Origin: ZC4RG35 sp040878345
GTDB taxonomy: Bacteria; Actinomycetota; Acidimicrobiia; Spongiisociales; ZC4RG35
Direction: 5' to 3'
Length of the DNA stretch: 64,000 nucleotides
Assembly (NCBI GenBank): GCA_040878345.1
Contig: JBBDML010000016.1
Span: forward strand, 43,394 to 107,393
Shown: positions 26,310 to 33,412 of the stretch, in pieces
Layout of the letters: each line of letters opens with the position of its first letter
Numbering within the stretch: position 1 is the stretch's first letter
Position numbers and translations under genes: made by a program
The notes under the pieces: generated by a model
Databases searched by the model: none
What the model saw: the letters and a program-made list of their open reading frames with translations, nothing else
What the model was told of the DNA's origin: nothing

Positions 26310-26418
26310 TTCTGTGCGGATCTGTGACGGAGGGGTTGGCGCGAATCCGCACAGAACGAGGGGCTCTCCCATTCTGTGCGGATCTGTGACGGAGGGGTTC
26401 GCGCGAATCCGCACAGAA
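26310..26418 (+). repeat. 47-bp palindromic repeat, two copies (convergent gap)
   Basis: Copies at 26310-26356 and 26372-26418 with a 15-bp spacer. They begin 18 bp after the stop of the AbiEi/DUF559 gene and have that gene's orientation. The first copy has GGTTGGCGCG in place of GGTTCGCGCG. The facing minus-strand gene ends 15 bp further on, so the pair lies between convergent genes. Confidence 0.95.
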
Positions 26419-26433
26419 AGAGACAGGACAGCC

Positions 26434-26628
26434 TCAGACCCGATAGACCTCGACCATGGTCTTGTTGCGTGACCCCCGGCGACGCCCGAACACGAACGCT
26501 GCAAGAACCGCTGCCCCCACCGCCACCGCGGCCCACATCGCCTTGTCCTGAGCGGCCTGCTTGGTGTCCTCCACCGCCCCGACGATCTGCATCGCCTTGG
26601 CCTCGATGTCCTTGCGGCTAACCGGCAT
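26434..26628 (-). CDS. Small single-span membrane protein
   Basis: 64-aa protein with a hydrophilic N-terminal helix (SRKDIEAKAMQIVGAVEDTK), one membrane span (AMWAAVAVGAAVLAAFVFG) and a basic tail RRRGSRNK. This order resembles the small DUF3618/YtxH-like envelope proteins, judged by topology only. It overlaps the stop of the upstream holin-like gene by 11 bp. The ATG at 26628 is used; a GTG lies one codon earlier. Confidence 0.7.
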   Translation of the reverse strand: MPVSRKDIEAKAMQIVGAVEDTKQAAQDKAMWAAVAVGAAVLAAFVFGRRRGSRNKTMVEVYRV

Positions 26629-26929
26629 CACTGGCCCCCGCTTGCATCCGCCATCCGATCAACCCCGCCGCCAGGAGTGCCGAGACCCCGGTCAGGGCTC
26701 GGGCCAGGACCACCCACCACTCCCCCTCCGGGAGCAGCAGCTTTATCCCGAGATACGCCGCCAGGACCAGTAGAAATGATCCGGTGGCCATCACCATCGC
26801 CCCGCCGATCCCCATCCCCGCCTGACGTCCCAGGCGCTTTGCCGGCTCGAGCGTCTCCTGTCGCAAGTACTCCCGCGACATGTCATAGAGCTCGGTGAAG
26901 AGCTGCGGTATCTCTTGTCGATCGACCAT
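26618..26929 (-). CDS. Two-span membrane protein, Holin-X/DUF1469-like
   Basis: 103-aa protein with an N-terminal amphipathic helix (LFTELYDMSREYLRQETLEP), a Gly-rich turn GRQAGMGIGGAM, two membrane helices (about residues 41-64 and 73-94) and a short tail. The pattern matches the actinobacterial Holin-X/superfamily III proteins, which are usually chromosomal and not lytic. It forms a two-gene operon with the next small membrane protein and is divergent from the MFS gene. Confidence 0.7.
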   Translation of the reverse strand: MVDRQEIPQLFTELYDMSREYLRQETLEPAKRLGRQAGMGIGGAMVMATGSFLLVLAAYLGIKLLLPEGEWWVVLARALTGVSALLAAGLIGWRMQAGASDAG

Positions 26930-26990
26930 GAGCCAGCTGAATCTAACAACCCCTGGACACGGCGTCAGCTGAAGTTATGGTGCCTGGCAA

Positions 26991-28460
26991 TTGGATTTCA
27001 TAGCCTCCCTACGCTCCCTCGGCCCTCGTTACCTGGCCCTCTGGGTTGGTCAGACCATCAGCCAGTTCGGCACGTACGTGGCGGTCTTCACCATCCCGCT
27101 TCTGATCGGGTTCATCCAGGAGGCTGAAGGCACCGAGTCGACCCTCGACTTCTCCATTGCCTATGCCCTGGAGCTGGCCCCGACCTTCCTGGTCGGGCTG
27201 GTGGGAGGGGTCTTCCTCGATCGCTGGCACCTGAGGCCGGTGATGGTGGCCACCAACCTGTTGAGAGCCTGTGCCTTCTTCTACCTGTCCTCTCAGGTGG
27301 GGGCCTTCGGGACCGGCACCGTGTTCGTCACTGCCTTCCTCATCGGCTCGATGTCGACTCTCTTCGATGGCGCCCTCTACTCCATGATCCCTTCCCTGGT
27401 GAAGGAGGAACAGCTCGCCGACGCCAACTCACTGGTCACCGCCACGATCCAGGCCAATTTCGCCTTCGGACCCCTCATCGCTGGAATCCTCGCCGCTGTA
27501 TTCGCCGGCCCCGAGGTCGGTCTCTTCCTTACAGGTGTCACCTTCGTCATCGCCGCGATCTGTCTCAAATGGGTGGGCCGGGTCCCCCATCATCGTGACC
27601 CTGCCGAAGAGAAGGCTCCCGTCCTCACTGAGGCGGCCAATGGGATCCGTTACATCTGGTCGGAACCGCGACTTCGGATCACCACCATCGCCAGTGCGGT
27701 GCCCAACTTCGTCATCGGGTTCGTCGAGGCCACATTCTTCGTCCTCTTCTTCACCGTCATCTTGGTCCCGGGGAACACCGAGGCCGGGCTCATGCTCAGC
27801 GCCATGGGTGTCGGAGGGGTGATCGGGGCGCTGATCGCCCCCTCCATCACCAGAAACATGGGTCTGGGGCGAACCATGGTGGCGGGGATGGCGATCGCCG
27901 GTCTTGGCCTGTTCGCGGTGATGTTCACCACATACGGCGTCTTGGCCCTGGTCCTCCAGGTGGTCTGGATGGTCGGGATCTCGGTGATCAACATTCCCCT
28001 GGCCACCATCCGCCAGCACTACGCCACAGAGTCGATGCGGGGCCGGGTCATCTCGGCGAGTCGAGCGCTGGGCTGGGCGACTCTCCCCGTGGGAGCCCTG
28101 GTCGGGGGATGGCTGGGAGCCACCGAGAGCACCTATCCATGGGTAGCTCGGTCGTTTCCAATCCTCCTGATGGCCACCGCCCTCTGGTTGTTCACCACGG
28201 TGATCTGGTCCGACACCTTCGGCCCCGGCTTCGTGCCCGGGGTGCATGAGGCCGCGGTCCGCGCCCGTCCCTGGTTCAAGTCGCCCCGGATCATCGGTCC
28301 AGCCGCACCGCCGATTCCACGCGAGAGCCGATCGGGAGACTGGGTCGATGACGATGTCCACTCATCGGAGATCGACCTGGCAGCTCCCGACGACCTCGAG
28401 GTCGACATCACGGCCGACCAGGACTCATCGGTAGAGCCGACCCCTGAGACCCCTAACTAG
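26991..28460 (+). CDS. MFS transporter (MFS_3/EntS type)
   Basis: 489-aa major facilitator with about 12 membrane helices (residues 1-410) and an 80-residue acidic C-terminal tail rich in Asp and Glu. The loop after TM2 GGVFLDRWHLRPVMVATN corresponds to motif A. The family includes enterobactin and macrolide exporters; the substrate cannot be told. The start is TTG at 26991, which puts the first helix 15 residues in; no strong ribosome site is visible. Confidence 0.85.
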   Translation: MDFIASLRSLGPRYLALWVGQTISQFGTYVAVFTIPLLIGFIQEAEGTESTLDFSIAYALELAPTFLVGLVGGVFLDRWHLRPVMVATNLLRACAFFYLSSQVGAFGTGTVFVTAFLIGSMSTLFDGALYSMIPSLVKEEQLADANSLVTATIQANFAFGPLIAGILAAVFAGPEVGLFLTGVTFVIAAICLKWVGRVPHHRDPAEEKAPVLTEAANGIRYIWSEPRLRITTIASAVPNFVIGFVEATFFVLFFTVILVPGNTEAGLMLSAMGVGGVIGALIAPSITRNMGLGRTMVAGMAIAGLGLFAVMFTTYGVLALVLQVVWMVGISVINIPLATIRQHYATESMRGRVISASRALGWATLPVGALVGGWLGATESTYPWVARSFPILLMATALWLFTTVIWSDTFGPGFVPGVHEAAVRARPWFKSPRIIGPAAPPIPRESRSGDWVDDDVHSSEIDLAAPDDLEVDITADQDSSVEPTPETPN

Positions 28461-28546
28461 TCCCCCGAAACCCTGGTAGGCCCGGGTACCTTGAAGGTCA
28501 ACCCGGCTCCGAAGCCGGACGATGATTAGCTGTAAACGACCAACTC

Positions 28547-29596
28547 ATGTCGACCACCATCACCAAACCAGCCACCCTCCTCAAAGAGCGCGACCGGGAA
28601 GTCCTTTCGTCCCTGTTCGCTATCGACACCAGGGCTCTCACGGCCATCCGGATCGGGCTGGCATCGATCATCCTCTTCCACAGTTTCACAACGCCTTTCC
28701 CGTCGGGCTCCGTCTCCGGATTCGACGTCGCCGTCAACTACGCCATGGTGGTCATAGTTCCATTCGCCTTGATGCTCCTCGTCGGCTATCAGACGCGATT
28801 CGCCACGATCGTCTGCTGGATCCTGTACAGCATCCCCCTCCGCGCCGGATACTTGGGCGGAGGTGATCTACCGCTGCAGAGCTACATGGTCGCCCTGTTT
28901 CTCTTCTGGGGCGCCTTTCTCCCCTTCGGCGCCCACCTCTCCCTCGACTCCCGCCGTGGAGCTCCCGCCGCCCGGCCCGGACGCATCCTGTCGGTGGCCA
29001 GCGCCGGATTCCTCCTCCAGGTGTTCATCATCTACTTCTCGGCGGGGGCCACCAAGTACTGGGTCGAGTGGATATCCGAGGCCAGCGCACTCCAAACGAT
29101 CCTGGAGTCGGACAGGTTCGCCAGTGAACTGGGCACCGCCATGCTCGCCTTCCCCGTCGTGCTGGCTGTTGGATCGGTGCTAACCGTCGCCCTCGAGACC
29201 CTGGGGTCGCTCCTTCTCTTCGTGCCTGGAAAGACCCTCCAGGTCAGACGGGTCCTGATCGCATTTGCCTTCATCGCATTCCACGTCGGCCTCGCCCTCT
29301 TCATGACTCTCGAGCGCTTCCCCTACGTGATGATCGTGGTCTGGTTGGTGTTCCTCCCGACTTCGTTTTGGGATCGGGTCACCCGTCGACCGATGAAGGC
29401 GCAGCAGTATCCTGACACCAGCCGGGCCAGGAACCTGACCGCCGCCCTCGCCATCTTTTACATCGTTGTCTCGTGCGCTTTCACCTGGCTCTACTACCCG
29501 GCCAAGGAAGGCTTTCCCGGTGCCTGGCAGCTCTTTGGCAAGTATCTGCTGATCTATCAGCAGTGGGCCATGTTCAGTGTGCCCTCAAGCATCTGA
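28547..29596 (+). CDS. HTTM-domain membrane protein lacking the C-terminal luminal domain
   Basis: 349-aa protein of the HTTM (vitamin K carboxylase-like transmembrane) superfamily. The typical blocks are ALTAIRIGLASIILFHSF, LFLFWGAFLPFGAHLSLDSR and FSAGATKYWVEW. It ends YQQWAMFSVPSSI. In standard HTTM proteins the W-x-MF motif opens a soluble C-terminal domain, which is missing here. Other frames after the stop give no continuation, so it is either a truncated gene or one part of a split pair. Substrate unknown. Confidence 0.8.
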   Translation: MSTTITKPATLLKERDREVLSSLFAIDTRALTAIRIGLASIILFHSFTTPFPSGSVSGFDVAVNYAMVVIVPFALMLLVGYQTRFATIVCWILYSIPLRAGYLGGGDLPLQSYMVALFLFWGAFLPFGAHLSLDSRRGAPAARPGRILSVASAGFLLQVFIIYFSAGATKYWVEWISEASALQTILESDRFASELGTAMLAFPVVLAVGSVLTVALETLGSLLLFVPGKTLQVRRVLIAFAFIAFHVGLALFMTLERFPYVMIVVWLVFLPTSFWDRVTRRPMKAQQYPDTSRARNLTAALAIFYIVVSCAFTWLYYPAKEGFPGAWQLFGKYLLIYQQWAMFSVPSSI

Positions 29597-29640
29597 ACCC
29601 GCTGTAGGATCGTTGCCGCCCCTCGAGACAGGAAACATCA

Positions 29641-30003
29641 TTGGGATCCTTGCTGGTCCACATCACCCACGGGCCCGAGGCACCAACTCGTGTCGCTCTT
29701 GGGTTCTTGGTGGCCAAGACCGCCGTCGAGTCAGGGCACCAAGTGACGTTGTTCCTCGCCGGTGATGCCGTCTTTCTCCTCAAAGACGAGGTCATTGCCT
29801 CATTGAGCGGACTGGGCACAGGCTCGTTGAGTGAGCACTTCTCGGAACTGGTGGCTGCTGACGTGCCGATCCTCGTCTCAGCCATGTCCTCAAAGAAGCG
29901 TGGTATCACAGAAGAAGACCTGGCAGTCAAGGGAGCCAAGTTCGCCTGGCCTGCCGACCTGGTAGAGCAGACATTCGCCGCCGATCGAGTGTTGACCTAC
30001 TGA
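29641..30003 (+). CDS. DsrE/DsrF-like family protein
   Basis: 120-aa small alpha/beta protein beginning GSLLVHITHGPEAPTRVALG, with AKTAVESGHQVTLFLAGDAVFLL, matching the DsrE/F-like fold of sulfur relay and peroxiredoxin-like proteins. It has no Cys, so it cannot act as a persulfide carrier. The start is TTG at 29641 with AGGAAA about 7 nt upstream. Role unknown. Confidence 0.78.
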   Translation: MGSLLVHITHGPEAPTRVALGFLVAKTAVESGHQVTLFLAGDAVFLLKDEVIASLSGLGTGSLSEHFSELVAADVPILVSAMSSKKRGITEEDLAVKGAKFAWPADLVEQTFAADRVLTY

Positions 30004-30035
30004 GCGCATTCCGGCGAAAGTCGTTGAGCGCGGGC

Positions 30036-30839
30036 TCAACCGGCGCCGGGCCCGAGAACCCTGATGGTTTGGATGTTGTCGACGATGTGCAGTCGCCACA
30101 CCTGCTCTCCGATGGTCCACTCGGTCTGGTGCTCCAGATCCCGGTAGCTCTTGAGAGGTTGGCCGAGCAAGCCCTTGATGGCGAAAGCGTCGAGGCACTC
30201 CTGGGAGTAGGGGTTCACCAGATGGCAAACATGCTGGCTCAGCCGCGTCGCCGATTCGCCGCTGAGCCAGGATGAGGCCATCACCGCATAGACATAGTCG
30301 TTGATGGGGTCGTAGGCCCCTGCCAGCAGGCTCGATCGATTGAACCGGTAGGTGAAGCTGTCGAACTGGCCCGACTCCGGGTTCCGGATGAGTCCGCCGG
30401 TGATGCGGGGCGGCAGGGCTACCTCGTTCCATCGCTCGGCGACGTCGGCGAGCCTCACCCCCAAAGAGCCTGGGGCGATGTTGGCGGCGATCTCGGCCTC
30501 GGCGGCAGGGGGCAGGGTGTGTTCGGCGCTGGCCTGTGGTGCGGTGCTGGGCCAGGCGGAGATCATGGCGATGACAGCCAGACCGAGCCCGATGGCGAGG
30601 ACCAGCCAACCACCGGCCCTCTTCATCACCGCCAGGTCCGAGGGCTCGAGGGTGACCATCGACCACCGCCCGCTCAGGCCGAAGGGACCGGTGTCGCCCG
30701 GAGCTGTTCCAGCGTCGTTCTCCAACCCGGGGAGGGTCATCGAGTCCACCTTGTGATCATCGGCCGACTCACCAGATTTCCCAAGTCGTTTTGGGCTTTC
30801 CGATTGTCGAGTTGATCGTCGATCGAAGAAGGACGCCAT
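30036..30839 (-). CDS. Membrane-anchored extracytoplasmic protein of unknown function
   Basis: 267-aa protein with a hydrophilic N-terminal region of about 73 residues, one membrane helix (GGWLVLAIGLGLAVIAMISA, about 76-95), and an exported C-terminal domain of about 170 residues. That domain has two Cys (CHLVNPYSQEC) that may form a disulfide. I recognise no family. It is divergent from the Ddn-like gene and convergent with the DsrE-like gene. Confidence 0.68.
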   Translation of the reverse strand: MASFFDRRSTRQSESPKRLGKSGESADDHKVDSMTLPGLENDAGTAPGDTGPFGLSGRWSMVTLEPSDLAVMKRAGGWLVLAIGLGLAVIAMISAWPSTAPQASAEHTLPPAAEAEIAANIAPGSLGVRLADVAERWNEVALPPRITGGLIRNPESGQFDSFTYRFNRSSLLAGAYDPINDYVYAVMASSWLSGESATRLSQHVCHLVNPYSQECLDAFAIKGLLGQPLKSYRDLEHQTEWTIGEQVWRLHIVDNIQTIRVLGPGAG

Positions 30840-30906
30840 GTCGTGCGCCTAATCTCAACAGTGGTCCAACTGACTCGCACCCTGTCGTCCGAGGAGGAGC
30901 CTTTTG

Positions 30907-31416
30907 GTGTTGAAATTGCCGCCTGGCGGCACCCGCGGAGCCGAGGTGCCCAAGGTGCTCCGCCCGATCCTCAAGGCGATGATGGGCACCGGGAACGTCA
31001 TGTTCGGGCTGGGGCTGAAGATCCAGGGTCGGCCGCTTCTTCGGCTCCACACCGTCGGGGCCCAAACCGGGGAGCACCGTCGGGCGATCCTGGCGTGTTT
31101 CCCCGATGATGAACGGAGCGACTCTTGGCTGATCGTGGCTTCCAACGCCGGTTCCGCCCGTCATCCTTCTTGGGCTCACAACCTGGCGAAGAACCCGGAT
31201 CTGGTGACGATCGATGTCGGAAAGGAGAGTGTCGAAGTCAGAGCCCAACTGCTCACGGCAGACCAACGTGGGCTTGCTTGGGATCGCGTTGTGGGCCTCT
31301 CTCCCGGATACAGCTCCTATACGACCAAAACCGATCGTGAGATCCCGATCTTCAGACTGACCGCCCTAGCAGACATGACCGATAATCGAGAAGTATCTCG
31401 AATCGTCCCCATGTGA
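30907..31416 (+). CDS. F420-dependent (Ddn-type) nitroreductase-family oxidoreductase
   Basis: 169-aa split-barrel protein of the deazaflavin-dependent nitroreductase family. Family blocks are GRPLLRLHTVGAQTGEHRRA, WLIVASNAGSARHPSWAHNL and NPDLVTIDVG. It is expected to use F420H2 for reduction of quinones or other lipophilic acceptors, which implies F420 synthesis elsewhere in the genome. The GTG at 30907 is preferred for its AGGAGG site 9 nt upstream; a TTG lies one codon earlier. The stop directly abuts a 21-bp repeat of the tRNA-Leu end. Confidence 0.86.
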   Translation: MLKLPPGGTRGAEVPKVLRPILKAMMGTGNVMFGLGLKIQGRPLLRLHTVGAQTGEHRRAILACFPDDERSDSWLIVASNAGSARHPSWAHNLAKNPDLVTIDVGKESVEVRAQLLTADQRGLAWDRVVGLSPGYSSYTTKTDREIPIFRLTALADMTDNREVSRIVPM

Positions 31417-31437
31417 TTGAGCAGGTGGTGTCGGAGA
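31417..31437 (+). repeat. 21-bp direct repeat of the tRNA-Leu 3' end (distal copy)
   Basis: Identical over 21 bases to 32043-32063, which covers the last 12 nt of the tRNA gene including CCA plus 9 nt beyond it. Same orientation, 626 bp start to start. The layout fits att sites of an element that once integrated at the tRNA 3' end. No integrase lies between the copies. Confidence 0.8.
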
Positions 31438-31579
31438 ACCGACGCGGCTCCCGACCTGTACCAGCCTGATTCGTCTGGTTGGGTTGCATTCGGGTCGCTA
31501 GGGGTCAGCCTTCGCAACGCCTCTCGCCCGCCCGTTGAAGTCTCCAGACTTCGGGCGATGTGCCCTTGCCCGCACGGTG

Positions 31580-31837
31580 CTAGCAGACGTCGTCGTTCGC
31601 GGCCCCGAACCCGCCGTCACCGAACCCGAGCGATGAAGACCCAAGATTGCTCGGGATCAGTCCCGACAGATCTGCGGCAGCGCGGTCGTCCGCGCGAAAC
31701 CCCCCGGTCACGGTGTTGTCCACCTTGCAGCCGAGCTCGAGCAAAGGGGTGATGCCATGGACATGCGCGAGAGCAGCGCTTGCGAACCCCACAACCAGCA
31801 GTGCTGCCATTAGCAAAGCCACGATCAAACGTCGCAT
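31580..31837 (-). CDS. Small secreted protein
   Basis: 85-aa exported protein with a textbook signal peptide (MRRLIVALLMAALLVVGFAS, cleavage near ALA-HVH) and a mature part of about 62 residues that holds two Cys, one of them the C-terminal residue, and Gly-rich stretches. I do not recognise the family. The ATG at 31837 has GAGG/AGGA just upstream. It is the only convincing gene inside the segment bounded by the two 21-bp tRNA-end repeats. Confidence 0.7.
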   Translation of the reverse strand: MRRLIVALLMAALLVVGFASAALAHVHGITPLLELGCKVDNTVTGGFRADDRAAADLSGLIPSNLGSSSLGFGDGGFGAANDDVC

Positions 31838-32042
31838 ACCTCATTCCTTTCGTTCCCACGCAACTTGATCCTCTATACGCAAGGGAGGCGTTATCGGTTC
31901 GCGACGTGTAACGACGGTTAGTCGGCTACCAGGTCGCCGATGATGCCCGTAGTCGCGTTTTCGCGGTCTAGGGCTAAGGGCATGGCCTGGGTCCGGGGGA
32001 GCGCTTAGCGCCGGACCTTGCCTCGAAGAGTATCCAAGGCTC

Positions 32043-32063
32043 TTGAGCAGGTGGTGTCGGAGA
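32043..32063 (+). repeat. 21-bp direct repeat overlapping the tRNA-Leu 3' end (proximal copy)
   Basis: Positions 32052-32063 are the 3' end of the tRNA gene including its encoded CCA. Positions 32043-32051 are downstream flank. The second identical copy is at 31417-31437. Between the copies, at 31991-32016, is a nested palindrome with outer arms GTCCG/CGGAC. Confidence 0.8.
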
Positions 32064-32141
32064 GAGGACTCGAACCTCCACGGGGCTATAAACCCCACCA
32101 GGTCCTTAGCCTGGCGCGTCTTCCAGTTCCGCCACTCCGAC
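32052..32141 (-). tRNA. tRNA-Leu, anticodon AAG
   Basis: Class II tRNA of 87 nt plus encoded CCA. The acceptor stem GTCGGAG pairs fully with CTCCGAC, then discriminator A and CCA. The D arm is GCG...CGC, the anticodon stem CCAGG/CCTGG has loop CTAAGGA, the variable arm is GGGG...CCCC, and the T arm is GGAGG TTCGAGT CCTCT. With U33 fixed, bases 34-36 are AAG, which reads CUU. Most bacteria read CUU/CUC with GAG, so AAG is unusual and would need A34-to-inosine editing. Confidence 0.93.
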
Positions 32142-32172
32142 AGATGTGGGGCGGGGCGATTCTAGAGCCGGG

Positions 32173-32412
32173 TCAGCTCAAGACGAAGGTCAGGGCGAAG
32201 GTGCTGATCCCGAAGAGGACCCCCACGATCACTGTGATCCGGTCCAGGTTCCGCTCCACCACCGTCGACCCGGAGAGACTCGAGGTCGACATCCCGCCCC
32301 CGAACACATCCGAGAGCCCGCCGCCACGCCCCGAGTGCAACAGCACCAAGGCGATGACGGCCACCGACAGGATGGCATGGAACACGATGGCGAGGGCTGA
32401 TACGAATCTCAT
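32173..32412 (-). CDS. secG: Protein-export membrane subunit SecG
   Basis: 79-aa two-span subunit of the SecYEG channel. The first helix (ALAIVFHAILSVAVIALVLLHSG, read as two halves) is followed by the SecG loop GRGGGLSDVFGGGMSTSSLS and a second helix (ITVIVGVLFGISTFALTFVL). It lies between the tRNA-Leu gene and gpmA; pgk-tpiA-secG neighbourhoods are common in actinobacteria. Confidence 0.92.
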   Translation of the reverse strand: MRFVSALAIVFHAILSVAVIALVLLHSGRGGGLSDVFGGGMSTSSLSGSTVVERNLDRITVIVGVLFGISTFALTFVLS

Positions 32413-32485
32413 GGACGTGTGAAGCCCGCCTGATGGCGGACCCCGAATCCTACCAGGTCGGCTTCCAACGACTAGTCGGCATGCA

Positions 32486-32655
32486 TTCTGTGCGGATTTA
32501 CGCGAACCCCTCCGTCACAGATCCGCACAGAAAGACAAGACCCACCGTTCTGTGCGGATTCGCGCGAACCCCTCCGTCACAGATCCGCACAGAAAGACAA
32601 GACCTTCGTTCTGTGCGGATTCGCGCGAACCCCTCCGTCACAGATCCGCACAGAA
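32486..32655 (-). repeat. 47-bp palindromic repeat, three copies (gpmA-secG gap)
   Basis: Copies at 32609-32655, 32548-32594 and 32486-32532 in the direction of gpmA. The first starts 13 bp past the gpmA stop. Spacers are 14 and 15 bp. The last copy has the CGTAAATCC core variant. This is the largest cluster in the window, between gpmA and the secG start. Confidence 0.95.
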
Positions 32656-32668
32656 TGGAGAGAGAGGC

Positions 32669-33412
32669 CTAGCCGGCCTGCCGGGACACCGCCTCGGCGG
32701 CGGCCTGGGCTGCCTCCTCGTCCCCCAGATAACGCGACGACACCGGGTGCATCTCGTCGTCGATCATATAGACAAGCGGGATCCCGGTGGGAATGTTGAG
32801 ATCGACGATGTCCTCGTCACTGATCCCGTCCAGATGCTTGACCAGCGCCCGTATCGAGTTGCCATGGGCCACCACCAGAGGGGTCATTCCTGCTTCCAGC
32901 TGGGGCACGATCTCCTCGAACCAGTAGGGCATCATCCGATCGACCACATCGGCGAGACACTCGGTGGCAGGGAGGTCGGCGGGGTCGACCCCGGCATAGC
33001 GCGGGTCGTGGATCGGATGACGCTGATCATCGAGATCCAAAGGCGGTGGGGACACGTCATAGGAGCGCCGCCAAGCCAGCACCTGCTCTTCTCCGTACCT
33101 GGCCGCGGTCTCCTTCTTGTCCAAGCCCTGGAGGGCGCCGTAGTGGCGCTCGTTGAGACGCCAGCTTCGCTTGGTGGGCAACTCACCCCAACCACCCTCG
33201 GCCACGGTCAGGTCGGCGGTGTCGATGGCCCGGCTCAGCACCGAGGTGTGGAGGAAGTCAGGGGTGAGACCGGCCTCCCGGATCAGCCTGCCCGCCTGGC
33301 GGGCCTCCTCCTTCCCCGGTTCGGTGAGCCCCACATCGGTCCACCCGGTGAACAGGTTCTCCAGATTCCAGGTGGATTGGCCGTGACGCAACAGGATCAG
33401 GGTGTGGGTCAT
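32669..33412 (-). CDS. gpmA: 2,3-bisphosphoglycerate-dependent phosphoglycerate mutase
   Basis: 247-aa glycolytic enzyme interconverting 3- and 2-phosphoglycerate. The phosphohistidine motif is LILLRHGQSTWNLENLFTGW, the second Arg/Glu block is RSWRLNERHYGALQGLDK, and the second His lies in VVAHGNSIRAL. The ATG at 33412 overlaps the tpiA stop (ATGA); an in-frame TTG lies two codons upstream. It follows tpiA in a pgk-tpiA-gpmA glycolytic operon. Confidence 0.95.
   Translation of the reverse strand: MTHTLILLRHGQSTWNLENLFTGWTDVGLTEPGKEEARQAGRLIREAGLTPDFLHTSVLSRAIDTADLTVAEGGWGELPTKRSWRLNERHYGALQGLDKKETAARYGEEQVLAWRRSYDVSPPPLDLDDQRHPIHDPRYAGVDPADLPATECLADVVDRMMPYWFEEIVPQLEAGMTPLVVAHGNSIRALVKHLDGISDEDIVDLNIPTGIPLVYMIDDEMHPVSSRYLGDEEAAQAAAEAVSRQAG

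Noticed and set aside
28503..28518. CCGGCT/AGCCGG hairpin as terminator of the MFS gene
   Set aside because: A 6-bp stem with no T-run is too weak to claim.
31438..31752. Plus-strand 111-aa frame between the tRNA-end repeats
   Set aside because: Arg/Pro-rich composition typical of antisense; the minus-strand signal-peptide gene is the better candidate.
18876..32655. Repeat clusters as mini CRISPR arrays
   Set aside because: Units are 2-3 per site, spacers are only 14-15 bp and resemble each other, repeats are long perfect palindromes, and no cas genes are present.
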